Numbered from the stretch's first letter, positions 25,457-35,677 are shown. The stretch: 64,000 bases of DNA from Flectobacillus rivi (GCF_030056655.1 NZ_JASHIE010000016.1:1-64000), one strand, 5' to 3'. A program made the numbers and translations. Notes: generated from the sequence alone by a model not told the origin.

Positions 25457-26892
25457 GAAAAATACTTTTTTTATGGCTGATTAGTTGGCATAGTTGGGCT
25501 CAACAACCAGCCTTGAGTTTGGATGGCGCGATTTTGTTAGCGAGAGAAAAATCCATTTCCGCCACCCAAGCCCATACGCAAAAAGCCACGAATTACTGGC
25601 AATACAAAACCTTTTTGGCAGATTATAAGCCACAGTTAAGTCTGGGAGGAACTTTGCCTAGTTTTACTCGCTCGTTTATTCAGGTTCAGCAGCCCGATGG
25701 AGCAATTGCTTTTCAGTCTGTTTCTAACAATAACTCAACGCTGACTTTATCGTTGAGCCAAAGTATTGCCAAAACTGGAGGGGTAATTTATGTTCAAAAT
25801 CAATTACAGCGATTTGATGATTTTCAAAATAAATTGACACTTTACAATGGCGTTCCTTTGGCGTTTGGATTGAATCAGCCACTTTTTAGGTTCAATCTGA
25901 TGAAATGGGATAAGTTGATAGAACCTCTCAAATATGCCGAAAGCGAACAACAGTTGATTGAAAACATGGAGAAAATCTCCTTGGCTACAGCAGAGTATTA
26001 TTTTGACTTGTTATTGGCGCAGGTAAATTTGCAGATTGCCCATAAAAACCTTGAGAATAACGAAGTTCTTTTGAAAATAGCTGAACAAAGATTGAGTCTA
26101 GGAAAAATATCTGAAAACGATTTATTACAAATCAAACTCTCCGTATTGAATGCTCAAAAGGATTTGGCTTCAGCCAAACAACAAGCTGAAGTAGCTCGAT
26201 TGAAACTTAAAACTTTTATCGGCTATCGTGACGAAGCATCGTTTGATTTGTTGATTCCTGCTCAGATTCGCTTGTTTGAAGTGGATGAAAAAAAGGCATT
26301 GTCGGAGGCTTTGGGAAATCGTTCGGATGCTATTGCCTTTAGACGACGAATGCTAGAAGCTGAACGGGATATGGAAAAAGCTAAAAAAGAAAACGGTCTA
26401 AATGCCAATTTGAATTTGGCATTGGGTTTGTCAAATCGTGGTGATACGCCTTTGGATGTTTACAAAAAACCACAGGATAGACAATTCGTGGAAATACAGT
26501 TTACCCTTCCTATTATGGATTGGGGACGCTCCAAAGCAAGAGTAGAAACCGCAAAGGCTAATTTGCAATATGCCCAGCAAAGTGTAGAACAAGATAAGCT
26601 TACTTTTCAACAAGAAATTTATACCCAAGTAACCTTGTTTGAAATGCTCCAAAAGCAAGTAAATCTGACGAAGGAAACCGATGATATTGCAACAAATCGT
26701 TACCAGATTGCACAAGATAGATTTATCCTTAGTGACCTAAGTATTACAGATTTAGGGATTGCTTTGCAAGAAAAAGACCGTGCCAAAAGAGACTATATTC
26801 AGGCTTTGAGAGACTATTGGCAAGCCTATTTCAAGTTAAGACTTTATACATTGTATGACTTTGAACTCAATCAAAAATTATTAATCAAATAA
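25453..26892 (+). CDS. TolC-family outer-membrane channel protein
   Basis: Outer-membrane efflux protein of 479 residues. A signal peptide MRKILFLWLISWHSWAQQ is followed by two OEP repeats of long amphipathic helices with many Gln/Glu/Lys. ATG overlaps the stop of the membrane fusion protein (ATGA). Together with the ABC ATPase and permeases downstream, it completes a tripartite exporter. Confidence 0.92.
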   Translation: MRKILFLWLISWHSWAQQPALSLDGAILLAREKSISATQAHTQKATNYWQYKTFLADYKPQLSLGGTLPSFTRSFIQVQQPDGAIAFQSVSNNNSTLTLSLSQSIAKTGGVIYVQNQLQRFDDFQNKLTLYNGVPLAFGLNQPLFRFNLMKWDKLIEPLKYAESEQQLIENMEKISLATAEYYFDLLLAQVNLQIAHKNLENNEVLLKIAEQRLSLGKISENDLLQIKLSVLNAQKDLASAKQQAEVARLKLKTFIGYRDEASFDLLIPAQIRLFEVDEKKALSEALGNRSDAIAFRRRMLEAERDMEKAKKENGLNANLNLALGLSNRGDTPLDVYKKPQDRQFVEIQFTLPIMDWGRSKARVETAKANLQYAQQSVEQDKLTFQQEIYTQVTLFEMLQKQVNLTKETDDIATNRYQIAQDRFILSDLSITDLGIALQEKDRAKRDYIQALRDYWQAYFKLRLYTLYDFELNQKLLIK

Positions 26893-26939
26893 CCGACCTA
26901 AGCCTATTTACTCTTAGGACATTAAACAACAAATCCTCT

Positions 26940-27602
26940 ATGATTACATTAAATAGCATCGAGAAAGTGTACCAGACGAGCACTATCGAAACATTGGCAT
27001 TAAATAATATCAACATAGACATTAAGAAGGGCGAATTTGTGTCCATCATGGGACCCTCTGGATGTGGGAAAAGTACTTTGCTCAATATCATGGGACTACT
27101 GGACGAGCCTACCAAAGGAGAAATTCTTATCGATCAAAAGCATGTTGAACAATATACAGACAAAGCTTTGGCGTTGCTTCGAAATCAAAAAATTGGTTTT
27201 ATTTTCCAAAGCTTCCATTTGATTAATGATTTGTCGGTGTTGGATAATGTTGAAATTCCTCTTTTATATCGTAATTCTTCTGCTCAATCTCGTAGAGATG
27301 CCGCTCGTGAAGCATTGGAGAAAGTGGGTTTGAGCAATCGTATGAAGCATTTTCCCAATCAACTTTCGGGGGGACAAAAACAGCGTGTTGCCATTGCACG
27401 TGCCATTGTAGGCAAGCCAGATATTATCTTGGCCGATGAACCTACGGGTAATTTGGATAGTGCGATGGGTAACGAAATTTTGAATATTCTACTCCAACTC
27501 AATGCCGAAGGTTGCACCATTGTGATGGTAACGCATGATGAAAGTATGGCAAAGAAAACCCACCGCCTGATTCGTTTGTTTGATGGAACACAAGTCTATT
27601 AG
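26940..27602 (+). CDS. ABC transporter ATPase (MacB/LolD type)
   Basis: A 220-residue ATPase energising the exporter. Walker A GPSGCGKST is at 38-46, the Q-loop segment is FIFQSFHLI, the signature is LSGGQKQR, Walker B is IILADEPTG and the switch His lies in VTHDE. Membership of the MacB/LolD/FtsE group is clear from length and sequence. It is followed by two separate permease genes and not fused to one as in E. coli MacB. Confidence 0.95.
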   Translation: MITLNSIEKVYQTSTIETLALNNINIDIKKGEFVSIMGPSGCGKSTLLNIMGLLDEPTKGEILIDQKHVEQYTDKALALLRNQKIGFIFQSFHLINDLSVLDNVEIPLLYRNSSAQSRRDAAREALEKVGLSNRMKHFPNQLSGGQKQRVAIARAIVGKPDIILADEPTGNLDSAMGNEILNILLQLNAEGCTIVMVTHDESMAKKTHRLIRLFDGTQVY

Positions 27603-27645
27603 ATCAATATCGGATGTCGGATTTTTGATTTCAGATTTGTATAAA
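27603..27645. repeat. Short intergenic repeat, family D (partial copy)
   Basis: ATCAATATCGGATGTCGGAT and TGATTTCAGATTTG resemble a block at 51.82-51.93 kb. It lies in the 123-bp gap between the ATPase and first permease. Confidence 0.45.
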
Positions 27646-27725
27646 TCATCAATAGTATTGTCAAAAACCACTTTTCGAAAACTCGGTACTAATACTTAAG
27701 TTATACTTTTTAAAACGCAAAAAAT

Positions 27726-28970
27726 ATGTTACTCAACTATATCAAAATTGCATGGAAAGTGTTGTTAAGGCATCCTTTCTATACTTTCATTACCTTGTTT
27801 GGGATAAGCATTACCCTCACAGTGTTGATGATGATTACTTCATTTCTTGATCACTTGGTAGGAAGTCACTATCCAGAGCAAAACAGAGACAAATCTTTAT
27901 ATGTCATGAACTTGTTTTTGGAAGATTCTGCGAGAACCTCTCAGATGGGTGGACCTATCTCTTATGATTTTTACAAAAAATACATAGAAACACTCAAAAC
28001 CCCTAAGCGAACAAGTGTTTCTTCCATGATTACTTCTGCCAATTCCTACATCAATGGCAAGCGGATAAAGGTTAGTACAAAATATTGCGATACTAATTTT
28101 TGGGAAATAACGAATTATGAATTTTTGGAAGGAAAGCCCTTCAATCAAACCAATATTGCCAATGGCGACCATGTGGTTGTTATTACGGATGCAATGAGAG
28201 AACAATTTTTTGATAGCTCATCTGAGTCTGTTATTGGAAAAATGGTTGAAGTCGATAATGAGAAATATAAGGTAATTGGCGTGGTGAAGGCTGGTCCAGT
28301 TACTCGTATTCTGACGTTTTCGGATATGTTTTTTCCTTATAATTTACCCAAAAGCAATTATCAAAGAACAGGCTTGCAAGGCACTTTTGTGGCAATTATA
28401 GAGGCAAATAGCTCTTCTGATTTTCCAGAAATAAGATCTGAGTTTGAGAATAATGTATCCAAAATTCCCGTACCCATAAAAATGGGTGGTACGAAGTATT
28501 CTATTATTGATACACATGCACAAACTTATATAGATACGATGCTATACGGTCTTTTTCATCAAGAAATCGGTAATAAATTTTATCTAGTAGTGGGTTTGGT
28601 GTTATTGATGCTCATGGGGTTACCTGCTATCAATTTGGTTAATCTCAATGTAAGTAGAATTTTGGAAAGAGCTTCCGAAATAGGTGTGCGTAAGGCTTTT
28701 GGTGCACCAACTCGTACGTTGGCGTTTCAGTTTATCGTCGAAAATATCTTCATTACTTTTATTGGGGGGGCTATTGCTTTAATTCTGACGAGTGTAGGTA
28801 TTTACATATTTAATAGAAGTGGCCTGATTCTCTACTCAGATTTGACCATCAATTTGCCTGTTTTTGGAGTAAGTCTATTAGTGTGTTTGGTGTTTGGTTT
28901 ACTTTCTGGCGTGGCTCCTGCTTTCAGAATGGCCAAAATGAAAGTCATTGATGCACTCAAAAGACAGTAG
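27726..28970 (+). CDS. ABC transporter permease, FtsX/MacB type (first)
   Basis: Inner-membrane permease of 414 residues with the MacB topology. One transmembrane segment lies near 20-40, a large periplasmic MacB_PCD domain spans about 45-275, then three transmembrane segments lie at about 285-305, 335-358 and 380-402. The coupling segment ASEIGVRKAFGAPTRTLAFQ is typical of FtsX-like permeases. It probably forms a heterodimer with the next gene product. Confidence 0.92.
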   Translation: MLLNYIKIAWKVLLRHPFYTFITLFGISITLTVLMMITSFLDHLVGSHYPEQNRDKSLYVMNLFLEDSARTSQMGGPISYDFYKKYIETLKTPKRTSVSSMITSANSYINGKRIKVSTKYCDTNFWEITNYEFLEGKPFNQTNIANGDHVVVITDAMREQFFDSSSESVIGKMVEVDNEKYKVIGVVKAGPVTRILTFSDMFFPYNLPKSNYQRTGLQGTFVAIIEANSSSDFPEIRSEFENNVSKIPVPIKMGGTKYSIIDTHAQTYIDTMLYGLFHQEIGNKFYLVVGLVLLMLMGLPAINLVNLNVSRILERASEIGVRKAFGAPTRTLAFQFIVENIFITFIGGAIALILTSVGIYIFNRSGLILYSDLTINLPVFGVSLLVCLVFGLLSGVAPAFRMAKMKVIDALKRQ

Positions 28971-29012
28971 ATTTTTCAGGAAAAACAAAATCACCCTCAA
29001 AACCCAACAATC

Positions 29013-30164
29013 ATGTTACAGCATTTAGTTAAACTAATATGGAATCGAAAAGGAAGTCACCTCCTTTTGATCGTAGAAATATGGGCATCTTTTATGGTGC
29101 TATTCGGGGTAATGTCTTTGGTAACCTTCAATCTTGATAATTATAGAGAATCCCTAGGATTTGAATATGAGCAAGTGTGGGCAATAGATTTGTCTCGCAA
29201 TCAGGATACAGTACAAACTGCCGATAAAATTGCTAAAGTTTTACAAAGAATTAAATCTTATCCTGAGGTAGAAAAAGTAAGTCAAATGTCTTCAAATTCT
29301 CCTTTTTCTTTCAGTCAAATGAATAGTTCGATTAGTCGTAAAAAAACGAGTACACTGTCGGATATATATTATGCTGATGAAAATTTTGATGAGGTTTTTG
29401 ACATAAAAATGAAGTCAGGACGCTGGTATCAATCCTCTGATTCTGTGGCAAAAAATAAGCCCGTTGTGATTAACCAAAAGACAGCTGATGCACTTTTTGG
29501 CACTGAAAATCCAATTGGAAAAACACTGGATGATAATAAAATTGTCGTTGGGGTAATTGATAATTTCAAAGCAAAAGGTGAGTTTACCAAAAATGAGCCT
29601 GCCTTCTTTCAATTAATGTGGCCACGCTCTGAAGAAGGAAAAATAGTCATGAAGCTCAAGTCAGGAACAGATGCCAATTTTGAGGCAAAATTGGTAAAAG
29701 ACCTCGGTAATATGCTGGTAGGCTGGACTGTTGAAGTGAGCTATTTGACCGACCAACGACAAAATCAACATAATATGGCATTGGTTCCAATGATAGTCTT
29801 TACCATCATTGCAGGCTTTTTGCTGCTCAATGTTGCCATGGGGCTTTTCGGAATATTAAAAGTAAATATTGCCAAACGTCGTGAAGAAATCGGTGTGCGC
29901 CGTGCTATGGGCGCTACCGAAGCAGATATTCAAAAGCAGTTTGTTGCTGAGATGTGGGTTATTGCTACCTTTGCTGTACTTATAGGGTTACTTTTTGCGG
30001 TACAATTCCCAATTTTGAAAGTATTTGATTTGGCTTCAGGAGTATATTGGGTGGCAATTGTTTTGGCGATTTTAATTATCTACGGATTAGTCACGATTTG
30101 TGCTTTTTATCCAAGTCGACAGGCTGCCAAAATCCAACCAGCCATCGTATTGCACGAATCGTAA
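29013..30164 (+). CDS. ABC transporter permease, FtsX/MacB type (second)
   Basis: Second permease, 383 residues, same layout. The N-terminal transmembrane segment lies at about 20-42, then a periplasmic domain, then three C-terminal segments with RREEIGVRRAMGATEADIQKQ as the coupling region. Its periplasmic domain is shorter than in the preceding gene. It starts 42 bp after the first permease. Paired, non-identical FtsX-type permeases beside an NtrC-type regulator are a recurring Bacteroidota arrangement. Confidence 0.92.
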   Translation: MLQHLVKLIWNRKGSHLLLIVEIWASFMVLFGVMSLVTFNLDNYRESLGFEYEQVWAIDLSRNQDTVQTADKIAKVLQRIKSYPEVEKVSQMSSNSPFSFSQMNSSISRKKTSTLSDIYYADENFDEVFDIKMKSGRWYQSSDSVAKNKPVVINQKTADALFGTENPIGKTLDDNKIVVGVIDNFKAKGEFTKNEPAFFQLMWPRSEEGKIVMKLKSGTDANFEAKLVKDLGNMLVGWTVEVSYLTDQRQNQHNMALVPMIVFTIIAGFLLLNVAMGLFGILKVNIAKRREEIGVRRAMGATEADIQKQFVAEMWVIATFAVLIGLLFAVQFPILKVFDLASGVYWVAIVLAILIIYGLVTICAFYPSRQAAKIQPAIVLHES

Positions 30165-30240
30165 TAGCAATAGGCTATCAGCTGTGGGCTTTATGCAAAA
30201 TATATTAAAACAATTTAATACTATTTGCCTAGGGTCTAAC
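30165..30240. repeat. Dispersed intergenic repeat, family A (partial)
   Basis: Contains AATAGGCTATCAGCTGTGGG and TATTTGCCTAGGGTC, degenerate blocks of family A. It fills the gap between the second permease and the NtrC-type regulator. Confidence 0.4.
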
Positions 30241-30269
30241 AACTTAAATACTAATTTTTTACCTTTTCA

Positions 30270-31640
30270 ATGAACAAAATACTCATCATCGACGACGACT
30301 TTGCTGTTCAAACCTCTTTACAACTTCTGCTACAGCAGGCAGGATTTCAGGTAAAAACCTGTGATTCTCCTGCTGCGGCAAGGGAGCTTATCCCTGCCTA
30401 TAAACCTACATTAATTATTCTTGATCTTAATTTTTCTATTGAAACTTCTGGCGAGGAAGGAATGAAGGCTTTAAAAATGCTTCGTTCTGAATTCCCAGAA
30501 GTTTTGATTATTTTATTAACTGGCTGGGGGACAATTAATTTGGCGGTAGAGGGGATGAAATTAGGGGCAAAAGACTTTTTGACTAAGCCTTGGAAAAACG
30601 ATCATTTACTGCAATCTATCCGAACCATTTTGGATTTAGAAGAAAAGACAGAACGCGTTTCTACCAGAAAAAAACTAGACCAAAAGTTTGATTTTGAACA
30701 TATAGTGGGCGAAGATCCCAAACTTTTATCTATTCTCGAAACCATTGGAAGAGTAGCGCCAACTGACGCTCCTGTACTGATAACGGGTGAAAGTGGCACA
30801 GGAAAAGAGTTGATTGCTGAGGCTATTCACCAAAATAGTAAAAGAAGAATTCGTCCATTTGTCAAAGTAAATTTGGGGGGAATTTCTGCTACTTTATTCG
30901 AAAGCGAACTATTTGGTCATGTGCGTGGCGCATTTACCGATGCCAAATCAGATAGAATTGGACGTTTTGAACTAGCCAATCGTGGTACTTTATTTTTGGA
31001 TGAAATTGGAGATTTAGATTTATCAAGTCAGGTAAAGCTACTCCGAGTATTACAAGATAGAACCTTCGAACCTTTGGGAAGTAGCAAATCAAAAACCGTA
31101 GATGTGCGTGTGATTTGCGCAACCAATCGCAATTTGGAGGAAATGGTATCTCAGGGTACTTTCCGAGAAGATTTATTTTACCGGATTAATTTAATCTCAG
31201 TCAAACTTCCAGCCCTGCGAGAGCGTCCCATTGATATTGCTTCATTAGCGACGTACTTTGTTGATAATCTGAAGGTTATTTACGAAAGACCACAGCTCAA
31301 AATTTCATCCAAAGCCTTACAATGGTTGCAAACATTGGTATTGCCTGGCAATATTCGTCAGTTGAAGAACTTGGTTGAAAAAACAATTCTTTTGAGTCCC
31401 AATGACCAATTGGAAATAACCGATTTTCAGAAAAATATTACACAGACAAATACTGCCCCTAAAAGCGCATTACCCGAGGTTGGAACGCTTACCCTTGAAG
31501 AAATGGAACTTTTGATGATTCGAAAAGCGATGTCTTTTCATCAAAATAACATTAGTCGAGTTGCTCGGTCGTTGGGTATTACACGGTTTGCGTTATATCG
31601 TAGGTTAGAAAAATTTGGTATTCCTTATTCGGAAGAGTAA
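30270..31640 (+). CDS. NtrC-family sigma-54-dependent response regulator
   Basis: A 456-residue activator. The receiver domain (1-120) has D52 in IILDLNFS as the likely phospho-acceptor. The AAA+ domain (about 143-370) has Walker A GESGTGKE at 173-180 and ATNRNLEEM. The loop that touches sigma-54 reads GAFTDA where the classical motif is GAFTGA. A C-terminal Fis-type helix-turn-helix contains NNISRVARSLGITRFALYRR. It is encoded directly after the exporter and before its kinase, so it probably drives the exporter operon through the sigma-54-like promoter at 24.16 kb. Confidence 0.93.
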   Translation: MNKILIIDDDFAVQTSLQLLLQQAGFQVKTCDSPAAARELIPAYKPTLIILDLNFSIETSGEEGMKALKMLRSEFPEVLIILLTGWGTINLAVEGMKLGAKDFLTKPWKNDHLLQSIRTILDLEEKTERVSTRKKLDQKFDFEHIVGEDPKLLSILETIGRVAPTDAPVLITGESGTGKELIAEAIHQNSKRRIRPFVKVNLGGISATLFESELFGHVRGAFTDAKSDRIGRFELANRGTLFLDEIGDLDLSSQVKLLRVLQDRTFEPLGSSKSKTVDVRVICATNRNLEEMVSQGTFREDLFYRINLISVKLPALRERPIDIASLATYFVDNLKVIYERPQLKISSKALQWLQTLVLPGNIRQLKNLVEKTILLSPNDQLEITDFQKNITQTNTAPKSALPEVGTLTLEEMELLMIRKAMSFHQNNISRVARSLGITRFALYRRLEKFGIPYSEE

Positions 31641-31680
31641 TTTAAAAAATCTATTACAGCCTTTTCAACTTCTTTAGCTG

Positions 31681-32958
31681 ATGCGTATTTCGTTACGAGT
31701 AAGATATTTGCTTTACTTGGGCTTTCTTCATGCCATTATCATGTTGTTAGCCTTTAAGGTTTTATCTGCCAACAAATTGTACTTTATCATTTCGGAAGTG
31801 CTTGTGTTACTTTCATTGATAATTTCTGTAGTACTTTACCAAGCTATCGACCGCCCGTTTAAACTGCTTTTGATGGGAGCCGAAGCTATGCGTGACCAAG
31901 ATTTTTCCATTAAACTTCGTCCAGTTGGAACAACTGAGCTTGACCAGCTGATAGAGGTTTATAATCAAATGATAGAACAGCTTCGCAGAGAGCGACTACA
32001 GTTGACAGAACAACATTTCTTTCTGGAAAAGCTCATTCAGGCGTCACCGATTGCCATATTAGTATTGGATTTTGATGAAAACTTATTGAAAATCAATCCT
32101 AAAGCACAAGATTTATTTAGTATCTCAGAAGGACAATTTCTTCATCAACCACTTTCGGTACTTGGTCATCCAATTGTGAATGCCTTACAAAAATTACAAG
32201 ATGGTGAATCAAAAACTGTTCAGATTAATGGCCTATCTACTTTCAAAATTCAGCGTTCTTTTTTTATGGATAAAGGTTTTGCAAGACCTTTTCTGATGAT
32301 AGAAGAACTTACTTCAGAAATTTTGGCTACAGAAAAGAAGGCTTATGGCAAGGTAATCAGAATGATGGCACATGAGGTAAATAATTCGATAGGAGCAGTA
32401 AACTCGATTTTAAATGTAGCGCAACAGATGGTTGAAGAGCCACATTTGCTACATGCCTTAGAAGTAGCTTCTGACCGTAACGAGCGACTTTGTGTATTTA
32501 TGCGAAGATTTGCTGACGTTGTTCGTTTACCAGAACCCCATCTTGAAAAACAATCTTTGAATGAAGTCTTAGCTAATATGGTAGAACTTTGGAGAGGTCG
32601 TGCTACAGAAAAAGGAATAGAATTAATTTGGAAGGAGCAAGTTCAGCAAAAATTTGCGATGATTGACCGAGGGCAGATAGAACAAGTATTAATAAATGTA
32701 CTAAAAAATGCCATAGAATCTTGTGATAGAGGAAACCAAATTGTCGTAATATTATCAGAAAAAGGAATTCAAATCAAAAATAATGGTAGACCGATTCCTG
32801 AAGAACAAGCCCATTTATTATTTACGCCATTTTTTAGTAATAAGCCTGATGGTCAAGGGATTGGACTCATGTTGTGTCGTGAAATATTAATGAATCATAA
32901 TTTTCAATTCTCCCTAAAAACCCAAGAAGACGGCTGGACGTGCTTTAGTATTGAGTGA
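31681..32958 (+). CDS. Histidine kinase partner of NtrC-type regulator
   Basis: A 425-residue kinase with two closely spaced transmembrane segments (about 9-28 and 33-54) and almost no periplasmic part, so it may sense the membrane or an internal cue. HAMP-like sequence follows to about 105, then a PAS domain (about 112-215) and the dimerisation helix RMMAHEVNNSIGAVNSIL with His231. HATPase_c has VLINVLKNAIESCD and DGQGIGLMLCREI. It starts 40 bp after the regulator. Confidence 0.9.
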   Translation: MRISLRVRYLLYLGFLHAIIMLLAFKVLSANKLYFIISEVLVLLSLIISVVLYQAIDRPFKLLLMGAEAMRDQDFSIKLRPVGTTELDQLIEVYNQMIEQLRRERLQLTEQHFFLEKLIQASPIAILVLDFDENLLKINPKAQDLFSISEGQFLHQPLSVLGHPIVNALQKLQDGESKTVQINGLSTFKIQRSFFMDKGFARPFLMIEELTSEILATEKKAYGKVIRMMAHEVNNSIGAVNSILNVAQQMVEEPHLLHALEVASDRNERLCVFMRRFADVVRLPEPHLEKQSLNEVLANMVELWRGRATEKGIELIWKEQVQQKFAMIDRGQIEQVLINVLKNAIESCDRGNQIVVILSEKGIQIKNNGRPIPEEQAHLLFTPFFSNKPDGQGIGLMLCREILMNHNFQFSLKTQEDGWTCFSIE

Positions 32959-33112
32959 TTTTGTGAGTTGAGAATGAGTGATTTAGTGAGTTGTGAATGA
33001 GTGAATTGTGAGTTAGTGAATGATGATTTTCCATTATCTGTAGAGACGCAATGCTTTGCGTCTCCATCAATCAATGATTCACAATTCACTAACTCACTAA
33101 CTCACTAAATAC
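32952..33112. repeat. Intergenic inverted repeat with GAGACGCAA hairpin (family C)
   Basis: GAGACGCAA (33043-33051) pairs with TTGCGTCTC (33056-33064) around four bases. On each side are runs of GTGAGTTAGTGAAT-like words, direct on the left and inverted on the right, giving a wider symmetric element. Similar GTAGAGACGCnnnnnnnGCGTCTC hairpins are known as common repeats in Bacteroidota and cyanobacterial genomes. It may also terminate the converging kinase and receptor genes. Confidence 0.6.
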
Positions 33113-35677
33113 CTAAAACGAGTATCTCATTGTTACGCCATACGTACGAGGGTCGCCAAGGATACCAGCGTATTGACCTGCACTACCTGGCGCTGCTAAC
33201 AATTGCTCGTAATAGTCAGTGTTAGCAAGGTTTCTTCCCCAAACATAGATAGAGATACCATTTGATGCTCTAAATCCAAAACGACCATTCAATAATGAAT
33301 AACCTTCAATATTCAAATACTGAGAAGGAGATGGGCTTGAAGAGAATTTCGAACGGAAATAAACGTCTGCTGCTACGAAATAGTTACCTTTCAATCCAAA
33401 GAATACACCTTTAGTTGTAGCTTCAGCACCGAATGAACCAGTCCATTTTGAAATACCTGGAAGCTCTCCACCCGATACATCTTTAAATGCCTGAGCACCG
33501 CCTACTTCTTCCAAAGGTACAGGAGCGTTAGTGAATGACACATATTTACCATCAGTATAAGCAATCGATCCATTGAAAGTAAAGTGTGTTAATCTCACGT
33601 TTCCTTCTACTTCAACACCTCTCACTTGAACTTTTTCAGCATTAGCCAAATAACCTCTGTTTACACCAGGTTCTGGTGTTTGCACTTGAGTTTGGTAATC
33701 CTTAATATCGTCATTAAATACAACAACGTTCAAGAATGAGTTGGCTGTAGGACGTGTTTTAACGCCTAATTCATAGTGAGTTACACCTTCTGGTTTTACT
33801 TTTGCTAAGTCAATTAATACTTGACCATTAGCTGTTGGCAAACCGCCAATATTGATACCTACAGGTTTGTAACTGATGGCATAAGTACCATAGGCATTTA
33901 CATTTTTCGAAGCCTTATATTGCAAAGTCAACTGACCTGAAACATTACTTTCGCTTACATCTGTATCAAATGCTTGGTTGGTATATACGGCGTTTTTCAA
34001 GGCTAATAAAGCTGCATCTGTCGTTTGCAAACCACCATACGTTTCTCTTTTGTAGTTGGCTACTTTTTTGTCATAGTTATAACGCAAACCTGGTAATACG
34101 TGAATTTTATCGTTTACAGCCCAGTCTACTTGAGCAAATGCCGCTAAACTTGTGCTTTGGATACGGTTAGTTGTACGGATACCGAAGTTATCAAACAAAC
34201 CTGGTGTTTTCCAAAGTGCACTTGTTGAACTCTGCGCAAAACGCCATTGTGCCGAACCCGCTTCCTCTGTTTGTACAGGATCAGATTTCAAATCTTGCCA
34301 CAAACCAAATACACCAATCACACCACTCAAATTGTCAGCAACTTTTCCTGAATAACGCAATTCTTGTGACCATTGATCGTGTACTGAATTACCTGAAGAA
34401 ATGGTGAAAATTGGCAAACCTGTATAATCACGGTCATTCAAAGGAGTCCATTTCCAGAAACGCCAAGCAGTTGTCGAAGTCAAAGTACCATTACCAATTT
34501 TAATATCTGCATTGGCAGATACACCACCCAAACTATTATCTGCTTTAGAAGGGGTATCCAAATCTACCACTCTTTCAAAGGCACTTGAGTAAGGTAATTT
34601 GTAGTTCAAATCAGCAATAATTGCGTTGAATTGACGATAGGCAGCACGTTTTGTCGTAACTACACCAGCCACAGGCCAACCATATCCGTTAGGCTTTTGA
34701 GCTGTATAATCACCAATAAACGTAATTTTTACTTTTTCTGAAGGCGTATATAACAACTGACCTCTTGTACCCAAGTTGTTAATATCGTTCATGTTTTGTT
34801 GTGTCTTGGTGTTGTAAAGAAGACCATCTCTTTGCGTACCTGAGAATGACAACCTTGCCGCTAAGTGCTTGTTGATTGGTCCAGAAATAGAACCTTTAGC
34901 TTGGATGTAACCGTAGTTACCATAGCTCAATTCAAAACTTGCACTTGGTGTAAAACTCGCTTCACGAGTAGTGATATTGAATGCACCAGCAGTGGTGTTT
35001 TTACCAAATAATGTTCCTTGTGGTCCTCGCAAAACTTCAACGCGCTCAATATCAACGAAGTCTAATGCTGTAGCTGCTGGACGTGCATAATATACCCCGT
35101 CTACATAAAAACCAACACCTGGGTCGATACCATCGTTTGTTAAACCAAAAGTAGAGCCTAAACCTCTGATATTCAAGGTTGTGTTACGAGCATTTGAAGC
35201 ATACAACTGTACTGTTGGTACTAATTCTTTCAATCGGTTTACGTTGAATGCACCTGCATCTTCAGCCGCTGCTCCACGAATTACTGCAATAGGAATTGGA
35301 ATATCTTGAACAGCCTCTTGGCGACGACGAGACGATACTACAACATCAGCCAATTGACTTACATCTTCATCTAATTTGATTTCAGCTTTATCTGCTGTAA
35401 TAACTACTTCTTTTTTCAAGTAACCTACAAAGGAAATAATCACTGAAAACGGAAGTTTTTGACCTGTAATCAATGAGAAATCACCGTTTACATCAGTTGT
35501 CGAACCGTTGGTAGTTCCTTTAATTTGAACAGCCGCACCAATAAGTGGTTCATTCGTTTTTGAATCTACGATTTTACCAGATACTGTAGCATTGATAATA
35601 GGTTTGTTTTGTGCTGTGGCGATATTTGAAATGCTGACCGCCATCACGGCGATAATGACAAATAAAAGTTTTTTCAT
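33113..35677 (-). CDS. TonB-dependent receptor, siderophore/cobalamin-like
   Basis: Outer-membrane receptor of 854 residues. A signal peptide ends near residue 22 (NIATAQ), with a CarboxypepD_reg-like domain at about 30-120. The plug has LNIRGLG, DPGVGFYVDGVYYARP and DIERVEVLRGPQGTLFGKNTTAGAFNI. A 22-strand barrel ends with the terminal Phe in YGVTMRYSF. The plug resembles FecA/BtuB-type receptors more than SusC, and no SusD follows. The substrate is unknown. It is transcribed alone. Confidence 0.92.
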   Translation of the reverse strand: MKKLLFVIIAVMAVSISNIATAQNKPIINATVSGKIVDSKTNEPLIGAAVQIKGTTNGSTTDVNGDFSLITGQKLPFSVIISFVGYLKKEVVITADKAEIKLDEDVSQLADVVVSSRRRQEAVQDIPIPIAVIRGAAAEDAGAFNVNRLKELVPTVQLYASNARNTTLNIRGLGSTFGLTNDGIDPGVGFYVDGVYYARPAATALDFVDIERVEVLRGPQGTLFGKNTTAGAFNITTREASFTPSASFELSYGNYGYIQAKGSISGPINKHLAARLSFSGTQRDGLLYNTKTQQNMNDINNLGTRGQLLYTPSEKVKITFIGDYTAQKPNGYGWPVAGVVTTKRAAYRQFNAIIADLNYKLPYSSAFERVVDLDTPSKADNSLGGVSANADIKIGNGTLTSTTAWRFWKWTPLNDRDYTGLPIFTISSGNSVHDQWSQELRYSGKVADNLSGVIGVFGLWQDLKSDPVQTEEAGSAQWRFAQSSTSALWKTPGLFDNFGIRTTNRIQSTSLAAFAQVDWAVNDKIHVLPGLRYNYDKKVANYKRETYGGLQTTDAALLALKNAVYTNQAFDTDVSESNVSGQLTLQYKASKNVNAYGTYAISYKPVGINIGGLPTANGQVLIDLAKVKPEGVTHYELGVKTRPTANSFLNVVVFNDDIKDYQTQVQTPEPGVNRGYLANAEKVQVRGVEVEGNVRLTHFTFNGSIAYTDGKYVSFTNAPVPLEEVGGAQAFKDVSGGELPGISKWTGSFGAEATTKGVFFGLKGNYFVAADVYFRSKFSSSPSPSQYLNIEGYSLLNGRFGFRASNGISIYVWGRNLANTDYYEQLLAAPGSAGQYAGILGDPRTYGVTMRYSF

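Noticed and set aside
34152..34407. Overlapping 67-78-residue frames on the plus strand inside the TonB receptor
   Set aside because: Antisense shadows of a long, well-formed receptor gene.
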